From: JAYTUJ01 sp043744615
Lineage (GTDB): Bacteria > Patescibacteriota > Minisyncoccia > Phycocordibacterales > CAIRYW01
Direction: 5' to 3'
Assembly (NCBI GenBank): GCA_043744615.1
Contig: JAYTUJ010000014.1
Span: 1-33,064, forward strand
DNA length: 33,064 nucleotides
The position numbers were made by a program, and so were the translations under genes. Numbering within the stretch: the first letter of the stretch is position 1; every line of letters begins with the position of its first letter. Shown one piece after another: positions 1 through 7,050 of the stretch. The notes beneath the pieces were generated by a model. It did not search any database and was not told the DNA's origin. It saw only the letters and a list, made by a program, of their open reading frames with translations.

Positions 1-94
1 TAAGGTTGCAAATAAATTAAACGGCGTCGGTTTTGCGTTTTTGATTTTGTTGATGATTGCGGTGAGTGTGCATGATGTGTTGAAGCTTTTTTAG
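1..94 (+). CDS. C-terminal end of an RseP-like site-2 protease (partial)
   Basis: An open frame enters from the left edge (codons from base 2) and stops with TAG at 92-94. The 30 visible residues contain NKLNGVGFAFLILLM and VHDVLKLF. This matches the usual end of RIP zinc metalloproteases of the RseP family: a final membrane helix, then a short tail with a D-[IV]-xK-LF-like ending. The catalytic HExxH lies outside the window, so the call rests on the tail and on my recollection that rseP lies close to proS in Parcubacteria. Another polytopic membrane protein is possible. Confidence 0.5.
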   Translation, partial: KVANKLNGVGFAFLILLMIAVSVHDVLKLF

Positions 95-119
95 GAAGAA
101 TATTTAGTATAAAATAAAA

Positions 120-147
120 TTGACAAACCTATACTTCAATGTATGGT
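120..147 (+). promoter_or_regulatory. Sigma70-type promoter for the 162-aa gene
   Basis: A consensus -35 TTGACA (120-125) is followed after 16 bp by TATGGT (142-147). Transcription would start near 154, giving a leader of about 137 nt before the ATG at 291. This contrasts with the leaderless-type promoters seen elsewhere in the window. Confidence 0.55.
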
Positions 148-195
148 ACATATATAGTTCTTTGATACAAACTTGCGAATATCCCAAGTGGTCAT

Positions 196-257
196 AGCGA
201 ATAGCGGCTTATATATAGGCCTTTCTTCGCTACGACTACTCACAATCCTGTGACTGT
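196..257 (+). other. Structured 5' leader of the 162-aa gene
   Basis: Two stem-loops can be drawn in the predicted leader. AGCGAA (196-201) pairs with TTCGCT (226-231) and encloses a further GGC/GCC pairing. A second small stem pairs TCACA with TGTGA around an ATCC loop (about 240-253). No T-tract follows, so this is not a terminator. I do not recognise a riboswitch class. Confidence 0.35.
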
Positions 258-290
258 CTGAAAGCAAAAAACAAATATACAAAAAACACC

Positions 291-779
291 ATGACAACAC
301 AGATTATGACTGCAACTGAAATGATCGGCGGACAAATCGAATACACCGTCAAAGTAAACCGCAAACACACTCCAGAAGAGGCGATCGAAGCCACAGGTTT
401 TATGCAATATACGGAGCATAGTGTTGTGGATGCGATGCCTCGTGGCGAAGGTGATGAAGTAGAACTTGTATTCCTTGAGCCTAATCAAGAAGAATACACT
501 CGTCAGGGTTACATATCAAACGATGATCTTGATAAAGTGTATAAGACCCATGGTCTCGAACCCGACCCATTTGCTCTCGCTGCTTTTAATGAAGCTAACC
601 CTAATTTTGCTAATACAAAACCAAATATTACTCATTGGAAAGGTGTCAATGGTAAGCAGTGCTGTGCCGCGTTCGACTATTGGGGGGGCAAGCACGGGGT
701 GCATGTCCGCGAGCAAGAGCATGGTTTGCATGGTCACTGGTTGCTTGCCGGTGTTCGTAAAGTTCCTAAGACTAAGTAG
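291..779 (+). CDS. Hypothetical protein, 162 aa
   Basis: A complete, soluble, acidic protein with no signal peptide or membrane segment and no family I recognise. The C-terminal half has many aromatic, His and Gly residues (ITHWKGVNGKQCC, FDYWGGKHGVHV, EHGLHGHW), which could be a metal- or ligand-binding fold, but that is a guess. The ATG at 291 follows AACACC, so there is no Shine-Dalgarno sequence. The coding sequence is richer in G+C and uses more C-ending codons than proS or mreB nearby, which suggests high expression or a different origin. It is monocistronic: its own promoter lies at 120-147 and a strong terminator follows at 804-854. Confidence 0.75.
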   Translation: MTTQIMTATEMIGGQIEYTVKVNRKHTPEEAIEATGFMQYTEHSVVDAMPRGEGDEVELVFLEPNQEEYTRQGYISNDDLDKVYKTHGLEPDPFALAAFNEANPNFANTKPNITHWKGVNGKQCCAAFDYWGGKHGVHVREQEHGLHGHWLLAGVRKVPKTK

Positions 780-803
780 CTTTCAGTTCTTAGAACTTAG
801 GCT

Positions 804-854
804 TTAGTCCCGCTCCACTCAGTTTTTTTGAGTTGGTGCGGGACTTATTTTTTT
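804..854 (+). terminator. Rho-independent terminator
   Basis: A long stem pairs AGTCCCGC (806-813) and the following CCACTCA with the GTGCGGGACT region (up to 846), around a T-rich loop, and is followed by ATTTTTTT. It ends the transcript of the 162-aa gene. The 170 bases that follow hold nothing I can support. Confidence 0.85.
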
Positions 855-1024
855 ATATGGTTTTTAACACTTTAAATTCTGTCTAAAAAGTCTTGCATAT
901 ACGTTTTTTATTTTCAAACTTGCTAAAATGTCTAAAAAATGATTTCATGGTTTAAATCCGTACATTGATTTTCAGTGTAAAAAGTGGCTCAACAAATTGC
1001 CATCACTTTTCTAAGTGAATCGCA

Positions 1025-1309
1025 ATGCTTCTGACGGATCTCAGAAAAAAAGAAAAAAACTCTAACTTCAACAACTTTATGATTAAACTCCTTATTCCAA
1101 TATTTATGCTGATCAGTGGTTTGGTGATCGGATATGTCGTCTTTAACCTTGAGGTTTGGCACCGAATTGCTGTTTACTCTGGTTTCGTGCCCCAGCTAAA
1201 ATTTTTTCAGTTTTGTATGGGAGGGGGCACTACTTTTGTTTTTGGAGCACTCGCGATTGAGTTCTACCAGTATGCAAACAAGCCAAAGGCAAAACCACCT
1301 GCTCACTAA
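1025..1309 (+). CDS. Small membrane protein, 94 aa, unknown function
   Basis: Two hydrophobic segments are visible, at residues 20-42 (LLIPIFMLISGLVIGYVV) and 60-82 (FFQFCMGGGTTFVFGALAI), followed by a short basic, proline-containing tail (KPKAKPPAH). I recognise no family. The ATG at 1025 gives a Lys-rich cytoplasmic N-terminus; the ATG at 1079 (MIKLLIPIF) is an equally plausible start. Neither has a Shine-Dalgarno sequence. A clear terminator 45 bp after the stop supports a real single-gene transcript. Confidence 0.6.
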   Translation: MLLTDLRKKEKNSNFNNFMIKLLIPIFMLISGLVIGYVVFNLEVWHRIAVYSGFVPQLKFFQFCMGGGTTFVFGALAIEFYQYANKPKAKPPAH

Positions 1310-1353
1310 AAGCTAATGGCATAATTTACCTTTTCACACTGAAAAACCCAAAC

Positions 1354-1389
1354 ACCGGCCCGTGCACACATGCATCGGGTCGGTTTTTT
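1354..1389 (+). terminator. Rho-independent terminator
   Basis: ACCGGCCCG (1354-1362) pairs with CGGGTCGGT (1376-1384) with a single G-T wobble around a 13-nt loop, and TTTTTT follows. It ends the small membrane-protein transcript and shows that proS must start downstream of it. Confidence 0.88.
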
Positions 1390-1418
1390 ATTCCTTTTTA
1401 TTTATTCTGTTTATAGAT

Positions 1419-1424
1419 TATAAT
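1419..1424 (+). promoter_or_regulatory. -10 box of proS; predicted leaderless transcript
   Basis: A perfect TATAAT (1419-1424) ends exactly 6 bp before the ATG at 1431. The transcript would therefore start at or next to the start codon. No good -35 is visible. AGG sits directly against the ATG, too close to act as a Shine-Dalgarno site. Confidence 0.6.
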
Positions 1425-1430
1425 AACAGG

Positions 1431-2699
1431 ATGAAACAGACACACTTATTTACCAAAACACGGCATGAAGCTCCAAAAGATGAATTGTCAAAAAATGCGA
1501 TACTTTTAATTCGGGCTGGATATATTCATAAAGAAATGGCGGGTGTGTATTCATTGTTACCACTTGGTCTTAAAGTTATAAACGGAATCAAAAAAATTGT
1601 TGCCGAAGAAATGGAAAAACTTGGTTCGACAGAAATTATTATGTCGACTCTGCAACAAAAAGAATTGTGGGAAAAAACAGGACGATGGAGTGATGACAAA
1701 GTTGATATTTGGTTTAAGACAGAATTAAAAAATGGAAATCAAATTGGTTTAGGTTGGTCACACGAAGAACCGATTGTTGAAATGATGCGATCACATATTA
1801 CGAGCTATAAAGATCTTCCATCGTATGTTCATCAGTTTCAAAATAAACTTCGAAATGAAGTTCGTGCAAAAAGTGGAATCATGCGATGTCGAGAATTTGT
1901 GATGAAAGACATGTACTCGTTTTCTACAACAGAAAATGAACATATGGATTTTTATAACAAAACAATCGAAGCTTATATGAAGCTCTATCATCGAGTCGGC
2001 TTAGGAGACACTACATATGTTACGTCTGCATCGGGCGGTGTGTTTACTGATAAATTTAGTCATGAATTTCAAACTGTGTGTGAAGCGGGTGAAGATACTA
2101 TTTATGTTCACACAAAAGAAAAATATGCGATTAACGAAGAAGTTTGGAATGCAGAAACTCTTAAAAAATTAAATGCAGAAGAAAGTGATTTTACAAAACA
2201 CACTGCTGCAGAAGTAGGAAACATTTTTACCTTCGGTACTGAAAAATGTGAACAAATGGGATTGGTATTTAACGATGTAGATAGTATTAAAAAACCAGTC
2301 TATTTAGGATCATACGGAATCGGTATTACTCGATTAATGGGTGTGATTACCGAAGCGTTTGCAGACGAAAAGGGAATTGTATGGCCAAAAACAGTAACTC
2401 CTTTTCATGTTCATCTTTTGTATATAAAATCAAAAGAAGAATCTGTAAAAAATACTGCTGATGAATTGTATAAAACATTAATTGCTGAAGGATTTGAAGT
2501 TTTGTACGATGATCGTGATGCAGGAGCAGGTGAAAAATTTGCTGATTCAGATTTGATGGGTATTCCACTTCGGATTGTTGTGAGTGAAAGAAATCACAAA
2601 ACAAATTCAGTTGAATGGAAAGAAAGAACAAAAGAAGAAACTACTATCGTACCGTATGAAAGTCTTCCAACAGAAATTAAAAGATTTTATCAGAAATAA
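1431..2699 (+). CDS. proS: Proline--tRNA ligase, short form without the INS editing domain
   Basis: A class II synthetase that charges tRNA-Pro with proline in the cytoplasm. Class II motif 2 is visible (LRNEVRAKSGIMRCREFVM, about residues 140-158), as is motif 3 (GSYGIGITRLMG, about 295-306), followed by a C-terminal anticodon-binding domain with DDRDAGAGEKFADSDLMGIP. The length is 422 aa. E. coli ProS has about 570 aa because of the inserted editing (INS) domain, which is absent here, so this is the compact alpha-proteobacterial or mitochondrial-like architecture. An upstream in-frame GTG at 1362 lies inside the terminator stem and cannot be the start; the ATG at 1431 has a -10 box just before it. 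mreB begins 15 bp after the stop. Confidence 0.95.
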   Translation: MKQTHLFTKTRHEAPKDELSKNAILLIRAGYIHKEMAGVYSLLPLGLKVINGIKKIVAEEMEKLGSTEIIMSTLQQKELWEKTGRWSDDKVDIWFKTELKNGNQIGLGWSHEEPIVEMMRSHITSYKDLPSYVHQFQNKLRNEVRAKSGIMRCREFVMKDMYSFSTTENEHMDFYNKTIEAYMKLYHRVGLGDTTYVTSASGGVFTDKFSHEFQTVCEAGEDTIYVHTKEKYAINEEVWNAETLKKLNAEESDFTKHTAAEVGNIFTFGTEKCEQMGLVFNDVDSIKKPVYLGSYGIGITRLMGVITEAFADEKGIVWPKTVTPFHVHLLYIKSKEESVKNTADELYKTLIAEGFEVLYDDRDAGAGEKFADSDLMGIPLRIVVSERNHKTNSVEWKERTKEETTIVPYESLPTEIKRFYQK

Positions 2700-2703
2700 A
2701 TAA

Positions 2704-2709
2704 TATACT
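2704..2709 (+). promoter_or_regulatory. Possible -10 box of mreB (leaderless type)
   Basis: TATACT (2704-2709) ends 5 bp before the ATG of mreB, in the 15-bp gap after proS. The geometry matches the proS promoter. No -35 is recognisable, and read-through from proS is also possible. Confidence 0.4.
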
Positions 2710-2714
2710 CATTT

Positions 2715-3782
2715 ATGGGATTCCGAAAAGCAAAACAAAAAATAATGTCAATGATATCAAACGATATTGGTATCGATCTTGGAACTGCAAATACACTTGT
2801 GTATTTGGGAAGTCATGGAGTTGTTATTACGGAACCCTCAGTTGTTGCGGTAAATAATAAAACAGGGCAAGTTGTTGCAGTTGGAAAAGATGCAAAAGAA
2901 ATGTTGGGACGAACACCAACACATATTCGAGCCGTACGACCACTTGTTGACGGGGTGATTTCTGATTTTGAAGTTACTGAAGAAATGATTTCATATTTGA
3001 TAAATAAAGCTGAAGAAAATTCTAAAAAAATGATAGGGCCTCGAGTTGTTATTGGAGTTCCATATGGAATTACAAACGTAGAGCGTCGCGCTGTGCGCGA
3101 CGCAACCTACAACGCAGGTGCGCGTGAAGTGTATATCGTAGAAGAGCCGATGGCTGCCGCCATCGGCATCCGCCTTCCCGTTAATAATGCCGCCGGAAAT
3201 ATGATTGTTGATATTGGAGGAGGCACCACTGATATCGCAGTTATTTCACTCGGAGGAATTGTAAATGCAAAAACATTACGAATCGCCGGAGACAAATTAA
3301 ACCAAGATATTATTGCCTACATCCGAAGCGAATTTAAATTATTAATTGGTGAAACAACTTCTGAGCAAGTTAAGTTAACCATCGGTAGTATTATTCCTTC
3401 GCAACCACCGCTCGAAATGTCTGTTCGTGGACGAGATTTAGTTGCTGGTCTTCCTCGAGAAATTATTGTAACTGAAGAAGATATTCGACAAGCAATCGGT
3501 GCGTCAATTGATACACTTATCGAATCAATAAAAGAGGTTCTTGAAACTACTCCCCCCGAAATTATTTCTGATATTATGAAAAGTGGTATTTATTTAGTCG
3601 GAGGAGGCGCTCTGATCAGAGGTCTTCGAGAAGTTATTGAGGATTATGTCGGTATTCCTGTACATGTTGGTGAAGATCCGCTTACTTCTGTTGCTCGAGG
3701 AACAGGAATTATTCTTGCAGACATTGATGGTTTTAAAGAAGCTTTAATACCAAACGATGATGAGATCCCATTCAAAAAATAG
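2715..3782 (+). CDS. mreB: Rod shape-determining protein MreB
   Basis: A bacterial actin homologue that forms membrane-bound filaments and directs lateral wall synthesis with MreC, MreD and PBP2. Actin-fold nucleotide-binding motifs are clear: phosphate 1 loop DLGTANTLVY (residues 21-30), phosphate 2 VDIGGGTTDIAVIS (165-178) and the adenosine motif YLVGGGALIRGL (293-304). The length of 355 aa is normal. The start at 2715 gives a basic N-terminus (GFRKAKQK); an internal Met at residue 11 is an alternative. mreC overlaps its last 26 bp. A GC-rich stretch at about 3080-3190 contains two perfect inverted repeats and differs in codon use from the rest of the gene. Confidence 0.96.
   Translation: MGFRKAKQKIMSMISNDIGIDLGTANTLVYLGSHGVVITEPSVVAVNNKTGQVVAVGKDAKEMLGRTPTHIRAVRPLVDGVISDFEVTEEMISYLINKAEENSKKMIGPRVVIGVPYGITNVERRAVRDATYNAGAREVYIVEEPMAAAIGIRLPVNNAAGNMIVDIGGGTTDIAVISLGGIVNAKTLRIAGDKLNQDIIAYIRSEFKLLIGETTSEQVKLTIGSIIPSQPPLEMSVRGRDLVAGLPREIIVTEEDIRQAIGASIDTLIESIKEVLETTPPEIISDIMKSGIYLVGGGALIRGLREVIEDYVGIPVHVGEDPLTSVARGTGIILADIDGFKEALIPNDDEIPFKK
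3083..3103 (+). repeat. Perfect GC-rich inverted repeat inside mreB (1)
   Basis: GCGTCGCG (3083-3090) and CGCGACGC (3096-3103) form an 8-bp perfect stem with a 5-nt loop. The encoded protein (ERRAVRDA) is ordinary MreB sequence, so the palindrome comes from codon choice and not from an insertion. Confidence 0.8.
3147..3166 (+). repeat. Perfect GC-rich inverted repeat inside mreB (2)
   Basis: CCGATGGC (3147-3154) and GCCATCGG (3159-3166) form an 8-bp perfect stem with a TGCC loop, only 43 bp after the first mreB repeat. It encodes the conserved EPMAAAIG segment. Confidence 0.8.
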
Positions 3783-4557
3783 TTTTTATGAAATTACATA
3801 CAAGCGAATTACCGCGGTTGTTATTTTTGTTGTAATTCTTTTTTGTATAAAAATTATTGCTCAAAAAGGTTTAGCCCGAATTTCTTTTTTAGTTGGAATG
3901 CCAATTATGAAAACCGAACGTATTGTTGGTGCGGGGATACGTTCGGTTTCAACCACATTTACTTCAAAAGAAGCACTAGATATTAAAAATCAACAATTAC
4001 AAACTCAAGTTGAAAGTTTAGAAGCACAACTTTTGGATTATAATTTGGTAAAGTCACAACAGAACCAATTAATGCATCTTCAACCAACAAAAGGTCTTGT
4101 TGTTTCTGTTATAAAAAAACCTCCATATACTCCGTACGATTATGTGATGGTTTCATTTCCTTCAACAGAAATTATTGCAATTAATGATTCTGTGTATGCA
4201 TATTCCGATACTGACGATCTAATTCATAGTATCGGAACAGTCACCGATGTTTTTTTTGGTGGGGCATTAGTTAAATTATTTTCAACACCCGATACCGATA
4301 TGTTAGTTTCTATCGGAGAAAAAAAGATTCAAGTACATGCAATTGGTGCCGGAACCGGACTACTTACTATACAAGTTTCAAAATCGATACCAATAAAAGA
4401 AGGCGATGTTGTAACTACAATAGAAGGGAAGTTAATCGGAAAAATAATAAAAGTTGAACAAAATACCGAACAAGCATTTACCAGCGGAACAATTTCAATC
4501 GGAGTAAATACCCAAGAATTATCAATTGTCTCCATTGCTCATGCAAATTCTCGTTAG
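3757..4557 (+). CDS. mreC: Rod shape-determining protein MreC
   Basis: A bitopic membrane protein that links the MreB filament to the periplasmic wall machinery. A single N-terminal membrane segment lies at about residues 18-35 (ITAVVIFVVILFCIKII). A coiled coil (about 70-107, QQLQTQVESLEAQL) leads into the beta-rich MreC core with KPPYTPYDYVMVS, IGTVTDVFFGGALVKLFS and LTIQVSKSIPIKEGDVVTT. The length of 266 aa is typical. Two adjacent ATGs (3757, 3760) lie inside the end of mreB, so translation is probably coupled. A 13-bp perfect inverted repeat lies just after the membrane segment. Confidence 0.88.
   Translation: MMRSHSKNSFYEITYKRITAVVIFVVILFCIKIIAQKGLARISFLVGMPIMKTERIVGAGIRSVSTTFTSKEALDIKNQQLQTQVESLEAQLLDYNLVKSQQNQLMHLQPTKGLVVSVIKKPPYTPYDYVMVSFPSTEIIAINDSVYAYSDTDDLIHSIGTVTDVFFGGALVKLFSTPDTDMLVSIGEKKIQVHAIGAGTGLLTIQVSKSIPIKEGDVVTTIEGKLIGKIIKVEQNTEQAFTSGTISIGVNTQELSIVSIAHANSR
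3911..3949 (+). repeat. 13-bp perfect inverted repeat inside mreC
   Basis: AAACCGAACGTAT (3911-3923) and ATACGTTCGGTTT (3937-3949) are exact reverse complements with a 13-nt loop. No T-tract follows. It is the longest perfect stem I found inside a coding region here. Confidence 0.85.
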
Positions 4558-4804
4558 ATCTTTTTTATTGCTGTGTTGTATTGTCGGTGTATATACATTG
4601 CCTGTAATCGCAATACTCAGCATTGCCTTTGTTGTGTTGTGTAAAACAAATTTTAAAGAAATAATTATCACACCTTTTTTGCTCGACTGCATGTATCATC
4701 AAAATTTTTCGATACATTTTTTTAGTTACACACTTATATTTGCGTTACTTTATGTTGTTGTTCTTATTCTTTCTTTACAATATAGAGCTCCTAAAATTAT
4801 ATGA
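4541..4804 (+). CDS. Minimal MreD-like membrane protein, 87 aa
   Basis: A very hydrophobic protein with about three membrane segments (residues 3-24, 24-42, 60-82) and no recognisable sequence motif. Its position between mreC and the class B PBP is that of mreD, so I infer an MreD role in the elongasome. It is about half the usual MreD length of roughly 160 aa. The frame extends to a TTG at 4526, but the ATG at 4541 is preferred. It overlaps mreC by 17 bp, and its stop overlaps the PBP2 start as ATGA. Confidence 0.55.
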   Translation: MQILVRSFLLLCCIVGVYTLPVIAILSIAFVVLCKTNFKEIIITPFLLDCMYHQNFSIHFFSYTLIFALLYVVVLILSLQYRAPKII

Positions 4805-6480
4805 AACAAATTATTCAAATTGATCCAGACGAGATTTTTCTCGATTCACATAATTTACCTGATTTTAATAAAAATCAGTTTGAAGGACGTATTGTTTCTC
4901 CGATTAAAAAAAGAACACTTATTATTTTGTATATTTGCGCCTGTGTTTGTGCATTATTATTTGCCGTAAAACTTTTTTCATTACAAGTAATTGAAGGAAA
5001 AAATTATGCAATCCGAACCGAAGAAAATCGCTTACAAGACGCAACAATTTTTGCTAATCGAGGAACAATTGTTGATCGCCTAAATCTTCCACTTGCATGG
5101 AACGATTTATCAGAAACAGCTGATATTGCTAATCGAGTGTATGCAACATCATCAGGGCTCGGTCATATTATTGGATACGTAAAATATCCAAAAAAAGATA
5201 AATCAGGAAATTATTTTTCTTACAAAACAGAAGGCAAAGATGGAGTTGAAAAATATTTTGATACACAACTCACCGGAGAAAACGGTGTTCGTATTACAGA
5301 AGTTAACGTAAAAGGGGACGTGCTTTCAAAAGGAATCGTTCGCGATCCAAAACAAGGTCAAACAATTAAACTTTCGATTGATTCTCGAGTACAAGCAAAA
5401 CTTTCTGAACTTCTTGCAAAGTATGTACAATCATCCGATTTTATCGGAGGTGCTGGTGTATTGATGAATGTAAAAACAGGTGAGATTATTGCAATTGCAA
5501 GTAACCCTGATTATGACAGTAGTATTTTGACAGAAGGCTCAAACTCAAAAGTTATCTCTAATTATTTCAACGACCCACATAAAATTTTATTAGATCGTGC
5601 AGTTTCTGGATTGTATGCCCCGGGTTCAACCATTAAACCATTTTTGGCACTCGCTGCGTTAAATGAACACGTCATTACTCCTGATAAAAAGATATTTAGT
5701 AGTGGTGCACTGACTGTGCCAAACCCTTACTTTCCCGACAAACCGACAATCTTTAAAGACTGGAAAGCGCACGGTTGGGTAAATATGTTTCAAGCAATTG
5801 CAAACTCTTCTGATGTTTATTTTTACGAAGTCGGTGGAGGATTTCAAGATCAAGCCGGATTAGGTATTGAACGAATTGAAAAATATGTTCGGATGTTTGG
5901 TTTCGGTTCAAGCACAACAGGTTTTTTTGAAGGTCCTGATGGTGTTATTCCAAATCCAGATTGGAAAGCAAAAAACTTTAAAGGTGACAAATGGTTAATC
6001 GGAGACACGTATCATGCATCAATTGGTCAATACGGATTTCAAGTAACTCCATTGCAAATGGCTCGAGCAATTGGTGCGATTGTTCGAGATGGGTTTTTAG
6101 TTCAACCAACTTTGTTGCTTCACAGCAATCAATTTAATCTTGAAGGAAGTGCAACATCAACACAAATTACAACAATCGATTCGTCAGCATATTCTGTTGT
6201 GAAAGAAGGTTTACGACAAACAGTAACGCATGGTACTGCACCACAAACAAATATCCCAGGGCTTGAGGTTATGGGAAAAACAGGAACCGCCGAACTCGGT
6301 TCACGAAAGCAATATATTAATTCGTGGTACGTTGGGGCATATCCATATTCTGATCCAACGTATTCATTTGCTATCGTGCTCGAAAAAGGCCCATACAATG
6401 TTTCAGTCGGAGCACCTCGAGTTCTCGCTGATTTATTGCAATGGATGAAAGAAAATACCCCAGAATACACTACATTTTAA
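4801..6480 (+). CDS. mrdA: Penicillin-binding protein 2, class B transpeptidase
   Basis: A D,D-transpeptidase that crosslinks peptidoglycan during cell elongation with MreBCD and RodA. A cytoplasmic tail of about 38 residues is followed by one membrane helix (about 39-60), the PBP dimerisation domain (ANRGTIVDRLNLPLAW onward) and the transpeptidase domain. The three active-site motifs are present: S276-T-I-K279 with the nucleophile serine, S336-S-D338 (the SxD variant normal for PBP2) and K493-T-G495. The length is 559 aa. The start overlaps the MreD-like gene by 4 bp, so the mre genes form one operon. No rodA follows; greA has its own promoter. Confidence 0.93.
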   Translation: MKQIIQIDPDEIFLDSHNLPDFNKNQFEGRIVSPIKKRTLIILYICACVCALLFAVKLFSLQVIEGKNYAIRTEENRLQDATIFANRGTIVDRLNLPLAWNDLSETADIANRVYATSSGLGHIIGYVKYPKKDKSGNYFSYKTEGKDGVEKYFDTQLTGENGVRITEVNVKGDVLSKGIVRDPKQGQTIKLSIDSRVQAKLSELLAKYVQSSDFIGGAGVLMNVKTGEIIAIASNPDYDSSILTEGSNSKVISNYFNDPHKILLDRAVSGLYAPGSTIKPFLALAALNEHVITPDKKIFSSGALTVPNPYFPDKPTIFKDWKAHGWVNMFQAIANSSDVYFYEVGGGFQDQAGLGIERIEKYVRMFGFGSSTTGFFEGPDGVIPNPDWKAKNFKGDKWLIGDTYHASIGQYGFQVTPLQMARAIGAIVRDGFLVQPTLLLHSNQFNLEGSATSTQITTIDSSAYSVVKEGLRQTVTHGTAPQTNIPGLEVMGKTGTAELGSRKQYINSWYVGAYPYSDPTYSFAIVLEKGPYNVSVGAPRVLADLLQWMKENTPEYTTF

Positions 6481-6504
6481 AGGTTTTTTTATGTGGAAAA
6501 ATTT

Positions 6505-6534
6505 TTGACGAGGTATAGTAATTCATGATATAGT
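6505..6534 (+). promoter_or_regulatory. Promoter of greA
   Basis: TTGACG (6505-6510) and TATAGT (6529-6534) are 18 bp apart. The start would be near 6541, giving a leader of about 28 nt that contains a short stem GTAGT (6541-6545)/ACTAC (6558-6562). Confidence 0.6.
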
Positions 6535-6568
6535 ATATACGTAGTATCAATTTTAAAACTACATATTT

Positions 6569-7033
6569 ATGGCAGAAAAAGAATACTTAACAAAAGAAAA
6601 ATTTCAGGAACTTCAGACAGAGCTTGAACATCTCAAAAAAAACCGCCGAAAAGAGGTTGCGGATCATCTTGAATATGCCAAATCACTTGGCGACCTTTCA
6701 GAAAATGCAGAATATCAAGAAGCTCGAGACGAACAAGCCAGTGTAGAAGAACGAATCAATAAACTTGAAAACTTATTAAACAATGCACAAATTGTTGTGC
6801 AACATCATGCAACATCAGTTGATGTTGGAACAACAGTTACTGTTATCAAAACAGGAGACAAAAAAGAAATTGTATATAAAATTGTAGGATCAGAAGAAGC
6901 CGACACAAAAGCAGGAAAAATTTCTTACAAATCTCCACTCGGACAAGCTATTACTGGAAAAGTAAAAGGCGACTCATTTACATTCTCAACTCCCGGAGGA
7001 AAAGTTTCTTATAAAGTTATCGATATTAAATAA
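6569..7033 (+). CDS. greA: Transcription elongation factor GreA
   Basis: It enters the RNA polymerase secondary channel and stimulates cleavage of backtracked RNA. The N-terminal coiled coil carries the hallmark tip GDLSENAEYQEARDEQ (about residues 41-56) with the acidic residues that act in cleavage. The C-terminal FKBP-like domain ends with PLGQAITGKVKGDSF and the usual GG(K)xSYKVIDI ending. The length of 154 aa is standard. It has its own promoter; lysS follows after 17 bp and is probably cotranscribed. Confidence 0.96.
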   Translation: MAEKEYLTKEKFQELQTELEHLKKNRRKEVADHLEYAKSLGDLSENAEYQEARDEQASVEERINKLENLLNNAQIVVQHHATSVDVGTTVTVIKTGDKKEIVYKIVGSEEADTKAGKISYKSPLGQAITGKVKGDSFTFSTPGGKVSYKVIDIK

Positions 7034-7050
7034 TCGTAGTATCAAAAGAT

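Noticed and set aside
240..488. Minus-strand 82-aa frame over the start of the 162-aa gene
   Set aside because: Shadow of the + strand gene: Cys/Phe-rich composition and no context.
1362..1430. Upstream GTG start extending ProS by 23 residues
   Set aside because: It lies inside the terminator stem-loop of the previous gene, adds a hydrophobic stretch foreign to ProS, and the ATG at 1431 has a -10 box directly before it.
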